Part shown: one piece after another, positions 1 through 7,189 of the stretch | Numbering within the stretch: position 1 is the first letter of the stretch | How the letters are laid out: every line of letters begins with the position of its first letter | Assembly: GCF_036127095.1 (NCBI RefSeq) | Contig: NZ_CP108006.1 | Coordinates: 124,001 to 188,000 of the forward strand | Reading direction: 5' to 3' | Length of the DNA stretch: 64,000 nt | DNA from: Streptomyces sp. NBC_00335 | Lineage (GTDB): Bacteria; Actinomycetota; Actinomycetes; Streptomycetales; Streptomycetaceae | Notes under the pieces: model-generated | Databases searched by the model: none | The model's input: only the letters and a program-made list of their open reading frames with translations | Told to the model about the DNA's origin: nothing | Position numbers and translations under genes: made by a program

Positions 1-1
1 C

Positions 2-325
2 TTGCTCCCCGAAGCGCTCGGTGAGCTCGGCCTCATCTTCCATCCGGCCGCCACCGAGGCCGGCCGAGAAGCCGCCGTGCGAGCGCTCGCACGACGCACG
101 CTGGCCGGCGAGCTGAAGCCTTGGGAGCTCACCTTCCGGATCAACCAGCGTTACGGGCACGAGGTGCCCCTGACAGCACGGCTCGCCGAACTCGATGACG
201 AGTACGCCTTCCTCGAAGACAGCGGCGACGAAGCAGCTCAGATCGATGCTGAGGTCATGGCCGAAGCCCGCCGCCTCGCCGCAGTCCACCCCCGCGTGAT
301 CACGGATGATCGGGCGTCGGGCTGA
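2..325 (+). CDS. Hypothetical protein, 3' part only
   Basis: An open frame enters from the left edge and stops at TGA 323-325, giving at least 107 residues. The TTG at position 2 is only the first possible start inside the window; the true start probably lies upstream. The visible part is charged, mostly helical and rich in Ala, Arg and Glu, with no membrane segment, Cys pair or catalytic motif that I recognise. High G/C at third codon positions supports real coding. I do not recognise the family. The following 118 bp to the next stop codon (opposite strand) hold no gene. Confidence 0.55.
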   Translation: MLPEALGELGLIFHPAATEAGREAAVRALARRTLAGELKPWELTFRINQRYGHEVPLTARLAELDDEYAFLEDSGDEAAQIDAEVMAEARRLAAVHPRVITDDRASG

Positions 326-443
326 CCACCCGTTCCTGCTCCTCGAAGCCGCAGGTCGGTGTCCCGTCTCAGTTGATCTTGCCGATGGAGCAGCCCGCCT
401 CGGCAGTGCCTTCGCCTGCGCCCGATGCCCCGGTCGTGATCGG

Positions 444-1088
444 TCAGCGCGCGAGGGAGACGGCGAAGGGCTTGAAGCCGTGTCGGCGCAGGATGTGGGG
501 CACGACCAGGATCATGGCCTCGGTGGCGCGGGCCGTGGTGATGCCGCCGAGGTCTTCGATCCGTTCGGGCTGCCAGCCCAGGTCGCCGAGCAGGCCGGCG
601 ACGGTCTTCTTCACGTCCTCGTCGTCGCCCGAGAGGTAGGCGGTCGGTGGGGTGGTCAGGGTTTCGGGAGCGGTCATGACCGTGAAGAGCATGGTGTTGA
701 GGGTCTTCACCACATGGGTGTCGGGGAGCGCGCCCTGGAGCTTCTCGGCGAGGCTGCTGCCGGGATAGCAGAGGTCGCCGGGCAGGCCGTCAGCGGCGTC
801 GCGGGTGGCGTTGGAGACGTCGATGAGGATCTTGCCGGCGAGTTCGGTGCGCAGGTCGGTGAGGCGGTCCAGGGAGGTGTCGCCGGGCGTCGCGTTGATC
901 ACGATGTCCGCGGTGCGGGCGGTGGTGCGCTGGTCGGCGAAGGAGACGTGCGGGTCGAGACCGGCGGTGCGGGTGGCAGTGTCCTCGGGGTTCTGGCTGC
1001 CAAGGATGACGTGGTGTCCGGCTGCGGAGAGCTTGCGGGCGAGGTTGGTGCCGACGCGGCCGGCGCCCAGGATGCCGATGTTGGTCAT
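444..1088 (-). CDS. NADP-binding oxidoreductase, F420-dependent NADP reductase-like
   Basis: A 214-residue protein with an N-terminal Rossmann fold: the dinucleotide-binding glycine motif GILGAGRVGTNLA is at residues 5-17, and GSQNPED follows near residue 31 at the end of beta-2, where cofactor preference is set. The layout matches the NAD(P)-binding domain family that includes F420-dependent NADP reductase and prokaryotic STEAP-like proteins, which transfer hydride between a nicotinamide and a second cofactor or substrate. No membrane segment, so cytoplasmic. AAGGAG lies about 10 bp before the ATG. It is 51 bp downstream of the inositol-monophosphatase-like gene on the same strand, so the two probably form an operon. 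The substrate is unknown. Confidence 0.75.
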   Translation of the reverse strand: MTNIGILGAGRVGTNLARKLSAAGHHVILGSQNPEDTATRTAGLDPHVSFADQRTTARTADIVINATPGDTSLDRLTDLRTELAGKILIDVSNATRDAADGLPGDLCYPGSSLAEKLQGALPDTHVVKTLNTMLFTVMTAPETLTTPPTAYLSGDDEDVKKTVAGLLGDLGWQPERIEDLGGITTARATEAMILVVPHILRRHGFKPFAVSLAR

Positions 1089-1139
1089 GGGGTGATGCTC
1101 CTTGGGATATCGGGTGGGGACGGGCGGAGACGACTGCGG

Positions 1140-1952
1140 TCAGGCGATCGGCGCAAGGACCTTGAGGGCGGCGGCGTGGACGCCGGGTGCAGCGGCCAGG
1201 AAGTCGCGGCTGGCGGTGTTCCAGGGTTCGCCCGTCAGGTCGGTGACGGCGCCGCCGGCTTCGGAGACGAGCAGGGCGCCGGCGACCAGGCCGGAGCGGA
1301 CGTCGGAGAACTGCCAGAACGCGTCCATGCGTCCGGCGGCGACGTGGATGAGCTGCATCGTGGCGGGCACGGAGACACGTACGACCAGTCCGTTGATGAG
1401 CATCGCGGTGACGGAGTCGCCGATCCGCCGGAAGGTGCGCTCGTCCTCGCCGGGCTTGGCCTGGCCGGTGCCGATGAGCGCGGCGCCCAGGTCGGTCTTG
1501 GCGGAAACCTTCAGGGGCCGGTCGTTCAGGCGGGCGCCGCCGCCGGCGGCCGCGGTGTAGGTGTCGCCGGTCAGCGGCAGGTGGACGACGGTGAGTACCG
1601 GCTGGTTGTCTCGGACGAGGGTGGCGGTGACGGCCCAGTCGTCCATGCCGTGGACGTGGTTGATGTTGCCCTCGGCGGGGTCGACGACCCACCACTCCCC
1701 CGGCGGGAGCGCGCCGCCGGCCAGCTCGTCCTCGGCCCACAGGGACCCCGGCCGGGCCCGCAGCAGTGGTTCCCGCAGCACGTCCAGCACCGCGTCGTCG
1801 TTGGCGTGGATCTCGCCGACGACCTCGTCCAGACTCACGCCCCGGGGGTGTGAGGTGTAGCGGTCGCGCAGTGTGACGCCGGCGGTCTTCACGGCGGCGG
1901 TCACCTCGGACAGGAGCGGCGTACCGGCGGCGAAAGGCATGGCTGTGCTCAT
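1140..1952 (-). CDS. Inositol monophosphatase family protein
   Basis: A 270-residue protein of the Mg-dependent inositol monophosphatase/FIG superfamily, which removes phosphate from sugar or inositol phosphates. The metal-site motif appears as WVVDPAEGNINHVHG (canonical DPIDGTxNF), so the usual Asp-Gly-Thr is changed to Glu-Gly-Asn; the C-terminal metal motif is also weak (FSDVRSGLVAGALLVSEAGG where WDxAAG is usual). It may be a divergent or altered-specificity member. I chose ATG 1952 because GGGAG lies about 8 bp upstream; the open frame extends further but without a ribosome binding site and would run into the divergent LysR gene. First gene of a two-gene operon with the oxidoreductase. 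Confidence 0.7.
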   Translation of the reverse strand: MSTAMPFAAGTPLLSEVTAAVKTAGVTLRDRYTSHPRGVSLDEVVGEIHANDDAVLDVLREPLLRARPGSLWAEDELAGGALPPGEWWVVDPAEGNINHVHGMDDWAVTATLVRDNQPVLTVVHLPLTGDTYTAAAGGGARLNDRPLKVSAKTDLGAALIGTGQAKPGEDERTFRRIGDSVTAMLINGLVVRVSVPATMQLIHVAAGRMDAFWQFSDVRSGLVAGALLVSEAGGAVTDLTGEPWNTASRDFLAAAPGVHAAALKVLAPIA

Positions 1953-2033
1953 GACGGGCTCCCTGGGTTCGGTCGAAGCGGGGCGGTTGTCTCGCCCCCG
2001 CACTTTGAAGGTAGGCCGACCGGTCATTAACAA

Positions 2034-2071
2034 CAAGTGCATGCTTTTCACTCGTAGAGTTACTTGCATGC
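2034..2071. promoter_or_regulatory. Candidate LysR operator in the divergent promoter region
   Basis: The 115-bp space between the divergent genes contains CAAGT (2034-2038) and its inverse ACTTG (2062-2066), and two GCATGC sixmers at 2039-2044 and 2066-2071, the second overlapping the LysR start codon. Paired inverted elements between a lysR gene and its divergent neighbour are the usual arrangement for a LysR site. This is inference from symmetry and position only. Confidence 0.4.
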
Positions 2072-3012
2072 AACTGGATCTGAACCTGCTCACAGCCCTG
2101 GATGCCCTGCTGGAAGAGGGAAGCGTCGGCGGCGCGGCAGCACGCCTCCACGTCACCTCACCGGCGATGAGCCGCTCCCTGGGCCGCATTCGCAAGGCCA
2201 CAGGTGACCAGATCCTGGTCCGCACCGGCCGCAGCATGGTCCCCACCACCCGCGCGCTGGCGATGCGCGCCGAGGTCCATGCCCTGGTGCAGCAGGCCCA
2301 CCAGCTTCTGTCCGCGCAGCAGGAACTCGACCTGGCTGCTCTGGACCGGGTGTTCACCGTGCGCTGGCACGACGCCCTGACCGCGTCCTGCGGTACGGCC
2401 CTGGTCGCCGCCGTCCACCGTCAGGCCCCCGGCGTCCGCCTGCGCCTGTCCGCCGAGCCCGGAACGGACGACGCCGAGCTGCGTCGGGGCGAGGTGGATC
2501 TCGAATCGAGCTCCAGCGCTCCGACGCTCCCCGACATTCGCCACCGCTTGGTCGGCAGCGACCGGCTGGTCGTCGCCGTCCGGCCGGGCCACCCGCTCAC
2601 CGCCGGCCCGCTGGGCGTCGAGCGCTACGCCGCCGCCGAGCACCTCACCGTTTCGCGCCGCGGAAGCCTACGCGACCCGATCGATGACGCCCTGACCGCA
2701 CACGGCCTCGAACGACGCGTCGTCGCGGCCGGACCCACAGCCGCCTTCGCACTGCAACTCGCCCTCGACACCGACCTGGTCGTCACCCTCCCCGACGCGG
2801 TCACCCGCACGGCCCGGGAACAACTCGGCCTGGCCGCGCTGCCGCTGCCGCTACCACTTCCCGACGTCCCCCTGTACCTGCTGTGGCACCAGCGCTACGA
2901 CAACGACCGCGCCCACACCTGGCTGCGCGAAACGGCCGCCGAAACCGTCCAGGCACTCTTCACACCCCCGACCACCCCTGAACAGCCCGTCACCAACCGG
3001 GCCGGCCGGTGA
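2068..3012 (+). CDS. LysR family transcriptional regulator
   Basis: A 314-residue LysR-type regulator. Residues 1-60 hold the winged helix-turn-helix (LLEEGSVGGAAARLHVTSPA followed by MSRSLGRIR), and the rest is the periplasmic-binding-like effector domain; VAVRPGHPL near residue 170 is a common LysR landmark. I chose ATG 2068 because the HTH begins right after it, as in the family; the longer open frame would add about 65 unrelated residues. Transcribed divergently from the phosphatase/oxidoreductase pair, which it most likely controls, with an inverted repeat in the gap. The effector cannot be told from sequence. Confidence 0.85.
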   Translation: MQLDLNLLTALDALLEEGSVGGAAARLHVTSPAMSRSLGRIRKATGDQILVRTGRSMVPTTRALAMRAEVHALVQQAHQLLSAQQELDLAALDRVFTVRWHDALTASCGTALVAAVHRQAPGVRLRLSAEPGTDDAELRRGEVDLESSSSAPTLPDIRHRLVGSDRLVVAVRPGHPLTAGPLGVERYAAAEHLTVSRRGSLRDPIDDALTAHGLERRVVAAGPTAAFALQLALDTDLVVTLPDAVTRTAREQLGLAALPLPLPLPDVPLYLLWHQRYDNDRAHTWLRETAAETVQALFTPPTTPEQPVTNRAGR

Positions 3013-3106
3013 GGGACGCGCCCGGAAAAGGAAGCGGGAGCGTCCGGCGCCCTTGGCCGGTGCGGCCCGCTCCCCCGGATCGCAGGCATGGCGACTGCTC
3101 GGTCGT

Positions 3107-3748
3107 TCAGCCCACGCAGGCGTGCACCGTCCGCTGCCTGCACTTGAACAGCGTGTAGGTCAGGCCGACTTCCAGCGGCATCGGCTTGCCGGCCTTCCCG
3201 CCCACCACGGTCTGGCAGCTGTGGCCGGTCGTGCCGCCCATGGGGACCAGGACCGCCTTCGGAATGGCGCTGCAGCGCACGAGGTCGGGGCCGAAGTACG
3301 TGTAGACCTGGTGGGCGGCGCCGTCCCGCGTGAGGATTCCGCGGCTGGGCTCAGCACTCCACTGCACCGGTTTCCCGTGCGTATCGTTCGTCTTTCCCAC
3401 GATGACCCTCCATTCGACCTCCAGGCCCTCGAACGTACTCACGCACACGCTCGCGGCGCCGTCCTTCAGCACCAGGTCGGCAGGGCACCGGGCGGTGACC
3501 TTGCCGTCGGTGCCGGCCATGTCGAGGGTCTTCGCGCGCAAGCCGGCCTCAACCACCTCGTGGAAGACCTCGCCGTCCGACGCCCACGGGATCGACAGGT
3601 CCGGCGGCTGCGGCACGGGGTTGACGACCGCATCAGGCAGCTCGGGGAAGGAGTGGTCCTGCGCGCTGTCGCCCTTCGGGTCGGAACCGCAGGCCGTGAG
3701 CACCAGGGCAAGGCCCCCTATCGCCGCGATGATCCTGTTCGTGCGCAT
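3107..3748 (-). CDS. Secreted lipoprotein with DUF4333-like cysteine pairs
   Basis: 213 residues: a short basic N-terminus, a hydrophobic stretch and the lipobox LTAC near residue 20 mark an Sec-exported, lipid-anchored protein. The exported part has two modules each with a spaced Cys pair (ARCPADLVLKDGAASVC and VRCSAIP...HSC), resembling the actinobacterial DUF4333 arrangement; this family match is from memory and moderate. A TAGGGT hexamer ends 6 bp before the ATG, so the mRNA is probably leaderless. It stands alone between the LysR gene (convergent) and the WD40 fragment. Function unknown. Confidence 0.65.
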   Translation of the reverse strand: MRTNRIIAAIGGLALVLTACGSDPKGDSAQDHSFPELPDAVVNPVPQPPDLSIPWASDGEVFHEVVEAGLRAKTLDMAGTDGKVTARCPADLVLKDGAASVCVSTFEGLEVEWRVIVGKTNDTHGKPVQWSAEPSRGILTRDGAAHQVYTYFGPDLVRCSAIPKAVLVPMGGTTGHSCQTVVGGKAGKPMPLEVGLTYTLFKCRQRTVHACVG

Positions 3749-3754
3749 GCCCCG

Positions 3755-3760
3755 ACCCTA
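3755..3760 (-). promoter_or_regulatory. -10 hexamer of a leaderless promoter (TAGGGT)
   Basis: TAGGGT read on the minus strand lies 6 bp before ATG 3748, and no purine-rich ribosome binding site intervenes. The same spacing recurs before several other genes in the window. Confidence 0.5.
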
Positions 3761-3810
3761 TTCGGCCGGCAGGCCCACGGCGCGACCCCTACCGGCGCCC
3801 CCGCCCGCGG

Positions 3811-4236
3811 CTACCAGTCGAGCTCCCACAGCTTCAGGGTGCCGTCCGAGCTCCCCGAGAGCAGGAACCGGTCGTCCGGGGTGAGCGCGATGCCGTAGAC
3901 GTCGTCGGTGTGGCCGTCCAGGGTTCGCACGCAGCGGCCGGTCGCCGTGTCCCGGATCCGGATCAGGCCGTCGTCCTCGCCCGTGACGGCGAACCGCCCG
4001 TCGGAGGTGAACCGGGCCGTCGGGACCTCGGTGGACCGGTCCCCGGGATCCTCGACCGAGCGCGGGTCCCGTGCGTCCTCGAAGGCGCGTACGAGATCAC
4101 CCGTGGCGGCGTCGAGGAGCCAGAGGGTGCGGTCCCCGAGGTGGCCGGCTGCGAGCACGAGGCGGCCGTCGGCGCTCAGGCCCCGTCGGCCGTCCGGGGA
4201 CCCCGCGCCCCCCCGGCCGAACGGTCCGGGCCCCAT
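3811..4236 (-). CDS. Short WD40-repeat protein, possible remnant
   Basis: 141 residues with about two clear WD40 repeats at the C-terminus: GHTDDVYGIALTPDDRFLLS followed by GSSDGTLKLWELDW, and a preceding unit ending GLIRIRDTATGRCVRTLDGH. A closed propeller needs at least four and usually seven blades, so this is either a fragment of a larger protein or must pair with a partner. It begins 35 bp after the TPR gene ends, in another frame. ATG 4236 or GTG 4242 could start it; neither has a strong ribosome binding site. The most likely reading is the tail of a WD40 gene that lost its front half. Confidence 0.5.
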   Translation of the reverse strand: MGPGPFGRGGAGSPDGRRGLSADGRLVLAAGHLGDRTLWLLDAATGDLVRAFEDARDPRSVEDPGDRSTEVPTARFTSDGRFAVTGEDDGLIRIRDTATGRCVRTLDGHTDDVYGIALTPDDRFLLSGSSDGTLKLWELDW

Positions 4237-4270
4237 GTGCACGAACCGGGTGACGGCCGGGGGCGGGGTG

Positions 4271-7189
4271 TCAACGGCGCAGATAGTCCTGGCGGAGGGC
4301 CTCCAGGATGTCGGCTCCCTCGGTGAGACCGGCCTGGCGGCAGCGGGCGGCCGCCGTGGTGAGGCGGGCGACGGCCCCCTGGAAGCGGCCGAGGCCCTTG
4401 CCCTCGATCAGGGCGGCCATCCGTACCGCTTCGGCGCGCGGCACCTCGCCGTGCTCGCCGCCCTCCTCGTGGGCCGCGATGGCTGCCTCCGCCTCGGGCA
4501 GGGCCTCCTCGTAGCGCTCTACCTCCGCCAGGACACAGGCCCGGCGGTAGTGCACGGTTCCGCGCTCGTACCAGGGGGTGAAGTCCTCGGCGTCCTGAGG
4601 CACTCCGGCGCGGACCGCGTCCGCCCGCGCGAGGTGCTCCAGGGCCGCGTCGAGGCCTTCGGCCTCCCTGGCCGACACGGTGAGACGGGCGAACTGGCAC
4701 ATCATGTGGATGAGCAGCGAGGGGTTCGGCGCCTCGGCGTGCGAGGCGACCGCGCGCTCGTACGCCGCGGCCGCCGCGGCCCACCGGTCGGCCATCGCCA
4801 GCGTCACGGCCGCCTCCGCGGCCACCAGGGTGTGGACCGCGCGGTCGTCTTCCCATGCGGCGACGGTGTCCGCCAGCCGCAGGAACTCCTCCGCCGCGGG
4901 CAGGTACTCGCCGAGCTCCCGCAGTCCCCGGGCCAGGGACAGGCGCGCCTGGGCGAAGGCCCGTTCGTTGTCCGGGGTGAGGGCCTCGTCCGCCAGGAGG
5001 GATTCGAGGACTGCGACCGCGTCCTCCGGCCGGCCGCCGCGCCCCAGGACGTCCGCGAGCTGGAGGCGTACGTCGGTGGCTTCGGCCTGCTCCCCGGCCT
5101 GGTCGAAGAGCGCGGCCGCCTCGGAGAGATGGCGTACGGCGCCACCCAGGTCCCCGAGGTGCGAGGCCGCGTGCCCGAGCAGGGAGTACGTGGGGGCCAG
5201 CGCGAAGTCCGTGTCGTCGTAGCGGGCCGCGTCGGCGAGCGCGTGGTGCAGGAGCTCCGCGGCCTCCTCCGGCTCGCCCTTGGAAAGCAGGAACTGCGCG
5301 AGCATCGCGCGCAGGCGCGTACCCCGCCAGGGCCGCGCGGAGGCGGCCACGGCGTCGAGGGCCGCGCGCAGCAGTTCCTCGGCCGCGTCCGTGTCACCAC
5401 CGCGGCCGGACAGGTCCGCGGTGAGCTGCAGCGCGTTGGCCACGTGGTGGGGTACGGACAACCGCTCCGCCTCGGCGCGCAGTGTCCGGGCCCGCTCCTG
5501 GAACCGCTCCGCGGCGGGCCCCTCGGTCTCCGGCAGGTCCCGCAGCGCCTCCTGGTAGGCGGCGAACGCATCGGAGTAGCGCACGGTGAGGTACTCCAGC
5601 GCGGTCTCCTCCGTCAGCGGGACCTCGGCGACGAGGCGCTCGGCTTCGGCCACGACCTCGTCGAGGTCAGCGCGGGTCGCGTCGTAATCCGCGTCGTCGG
5701 AATCGTTCCGCCAGGCCAGGGAACGGGAACGCGCGGACAGCGCGTGCCAGGGCATCCCCAGGCCCTCGTACAGCTCGGCGGCCCGCTTCAGCTCGACGAC
5801 GCTCTCCTCGTCGCGTTCCTTCTTGGCGAACTTATAAGCCCGTTGGTCGGCGAGCTCGGCCATCAGGAGCTCCTGCGGGCCGAGCTCTTCGCCGGGGGCG
5901 GCGCTGCCGTCGGCCAGGCGTTCCTCGACGCGGTCCCAGAGCCGGTTCTCCCCGGGGTGGCCCGCGGCGGCCAGCCGGCGTGCCTCGCGGACCAAGGTGG
6001 CGAAGTCCTGGGAAAGGTCCGCTCCGGCGGTGGGCGTCACGGCGTCGGCCGCCGCCGCGGTGGCGGGCGCGGCAGGGCGGGTGACCCGAGCACGCAGACC
6101 GAGCGGCAACGGCTGCTCGAGGAGCGGGTGTTGCGCGAGACGAGTCCGGAGCCGGTCCCCTACGGCACTGGTGGCGTTGCGCGCGTCGAACGCGGCGGCG
6201 ATCCGGCCGGCTTCGGAGCGTACGTGGGCGAGGAGCTCCCCGGCGCTCCAGTCGCGCCCGGGCGGCCCGGCAACGGCGGTGTCGGCGTGCCCGTCCTCGA
6301 CCAGGCGGGTGAGCAGCACCCCCGCTCCGGTGAGGAAGCCGAGATGGGCCAGGGGCGCGCCGGTGGCCTCGAACAGCGGGCGGTTCTCCGCGAGGATCTC
6401 CAGCCCCCGTCCCTCGTTGCGGGAGAGGGCGCAGAACTCCAGGTGGAGGCCGACCTCTTCCTGCGTGCCGGTGTTCCCCCGAACCTGGCGGTAGCCGCTG
6501 AGGTGGTGGGAGCGGGCCTCGTCCGCGCGGCCCGAGCGCAGCAGCGGGAGGAGCGAGCGCGACCGGCTCAGCTGCGGCTCCTCGGTGCAGCCGGCCTCCC
6601 CGTCGAGGACCGGACCCCAGATCTCCAGCGCCCCGGCGAGGTCACCGGACTCCACCTGGTGCTGGGCGAGGTGCCGTATCTCGCAGGCCTCGCAGTCGCT
6701 CAGCTCGGTACGGGGGCGCGTGGCCCACAGGTCGTAGGCGTCGGCGAGGCCGGTGCCCGTGTGGTGCGCGATGTGGTAGCGCATCGCCGCGACCGGCTGC
6801 ATGCCGTGGTCGGCCGCCTCGTAGCGGCCGCGCATCGTCTCGATCCAGCCGTGGATCGCGGCCAGTGGTACTTCGGGCACCTGCAGCAGGGAGGTCGCCA
6901 CCCACTTGAAGCGCCAGAAGACCTGCCGGGCCTCCCACTGGCTGAAGGTGCCGGGGACGGTGTCCCACAGCTTGAGGAGCCGGGCGAAGACCACGGGCGA
7001 CTTGCGGTGCTCGCCGGTGAACTCGTACGAGGTCATCAGCTCCAGCAGGGCCGTGACCAGGGTGTCGGGCTCGTCGAGGAGCTCGGCCGCATCGACGATC
7101 TCCTCGGCGGTGACGGTGCGGTGCAGGCCGTGCGGTCGGTCGTGGTTCTCGCGGAGTGCCTCGACCACGGCCTCGGGGGTGTCCAGCAT
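4271..7189 (-). CDS. Large tetratricopeptide-repeat protein
   Basis: 972 residues, cytoplasmic, almost entirely helical. The N-terminal 330 residues are Trp- and His-rich helical repeats; a low-complexity Ala/Pro linker near 340-370 follows, and from about 390 to 970 there are TPR-like helix pairs with the expected Ala/Leu/Gly spacing (for example AAELLHHALADAARYDDTDF, then LGDLGGAVRHLSEAAALF). Its ATG abuts the TAG stop of the HSP90-family gene (TAG|ATG at 7192-7187), so translation is coupled. TPR proteins are scaffolds and known HSP90 co-chaperones in eukaryotes; a physical partnership here is inference from the gene pair. Confidence 0.8.
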   Translation of the reverse strand: MLDTPEAVVEALRENHDRPHGLHRTVTAEEIVDAAELLDEPDTLVTALLELMTSYEFTGEHRKSPVVFARLLKLWDTVPGTFSQWEARQVFWRFKWVATSLLQVPEVPLAAIHGWIETMRGRYEAADHGMQPVAAMRYHIAHHTGTGLADAYDLWATRPRTELSDCEACEIRHLAQHQVESGDLAGALEIWGPVLDGEAGCTEEPQLSRSRSLLPLLRSGRADEARSHHLSGYRQVRGNTGTQEEVGLHLEFCALSRNEGRGLEILAENRPLFEATGAPLAHLGFLTGAGVLLTRLVEDGHADTAVAGPPGRDWSAGELLAHVRSEAGRIAAAFDARNATSAVGDRLRTRLAQHPLLEQPLPLGLRARVTRPAAPATAAAADAVTPTAGADLSQDFATLVREARRLAAAGHPGENRLWDRVEERLADGSAAPGEELGPQELLMAELADQRAYKFAKKERDEESVVELKRAAELYEGLGMPWHALSARSRSLAWRNDSDDADYDATRADLDEVVAEAERLVAEVPLTEETALEYLTVRYSDAFAAYQEALRDLPETEGPAAERFQERARTLRAEAERLSVPHHVANALQLTADLSGRGGDTDAAEELLRAALDAVAASARPWRGTRLRAMLAQFLLSKGEPEEAAELLHHALADAARYDDTDFALAPTYSLLGHAASHLGDLGGAVRHLSEAAALFDQAGEQAEATDVRLQLADVLGRGGRPEDAVAVLESLLADEALTPDNERAFAQARLSLARGLRELGEYLPAAEEFLRLADTVAAWEDDRAVHTLVAAEAAVTLAMADRWAAAAAAYERAVASHAEAPNPSLLIHMMCQFARLTVSAREAEGLDAALEHLARADAVRAGVPQDAEDFTPWYERGTVHYRRACVLAEVERYEEALPEAEAAIAAHEEGGEHGEVPRAEAVRMAALIEGKGLGRFQGAVARLTTAAARCRQAGLTEGADILEALRQDYLRR

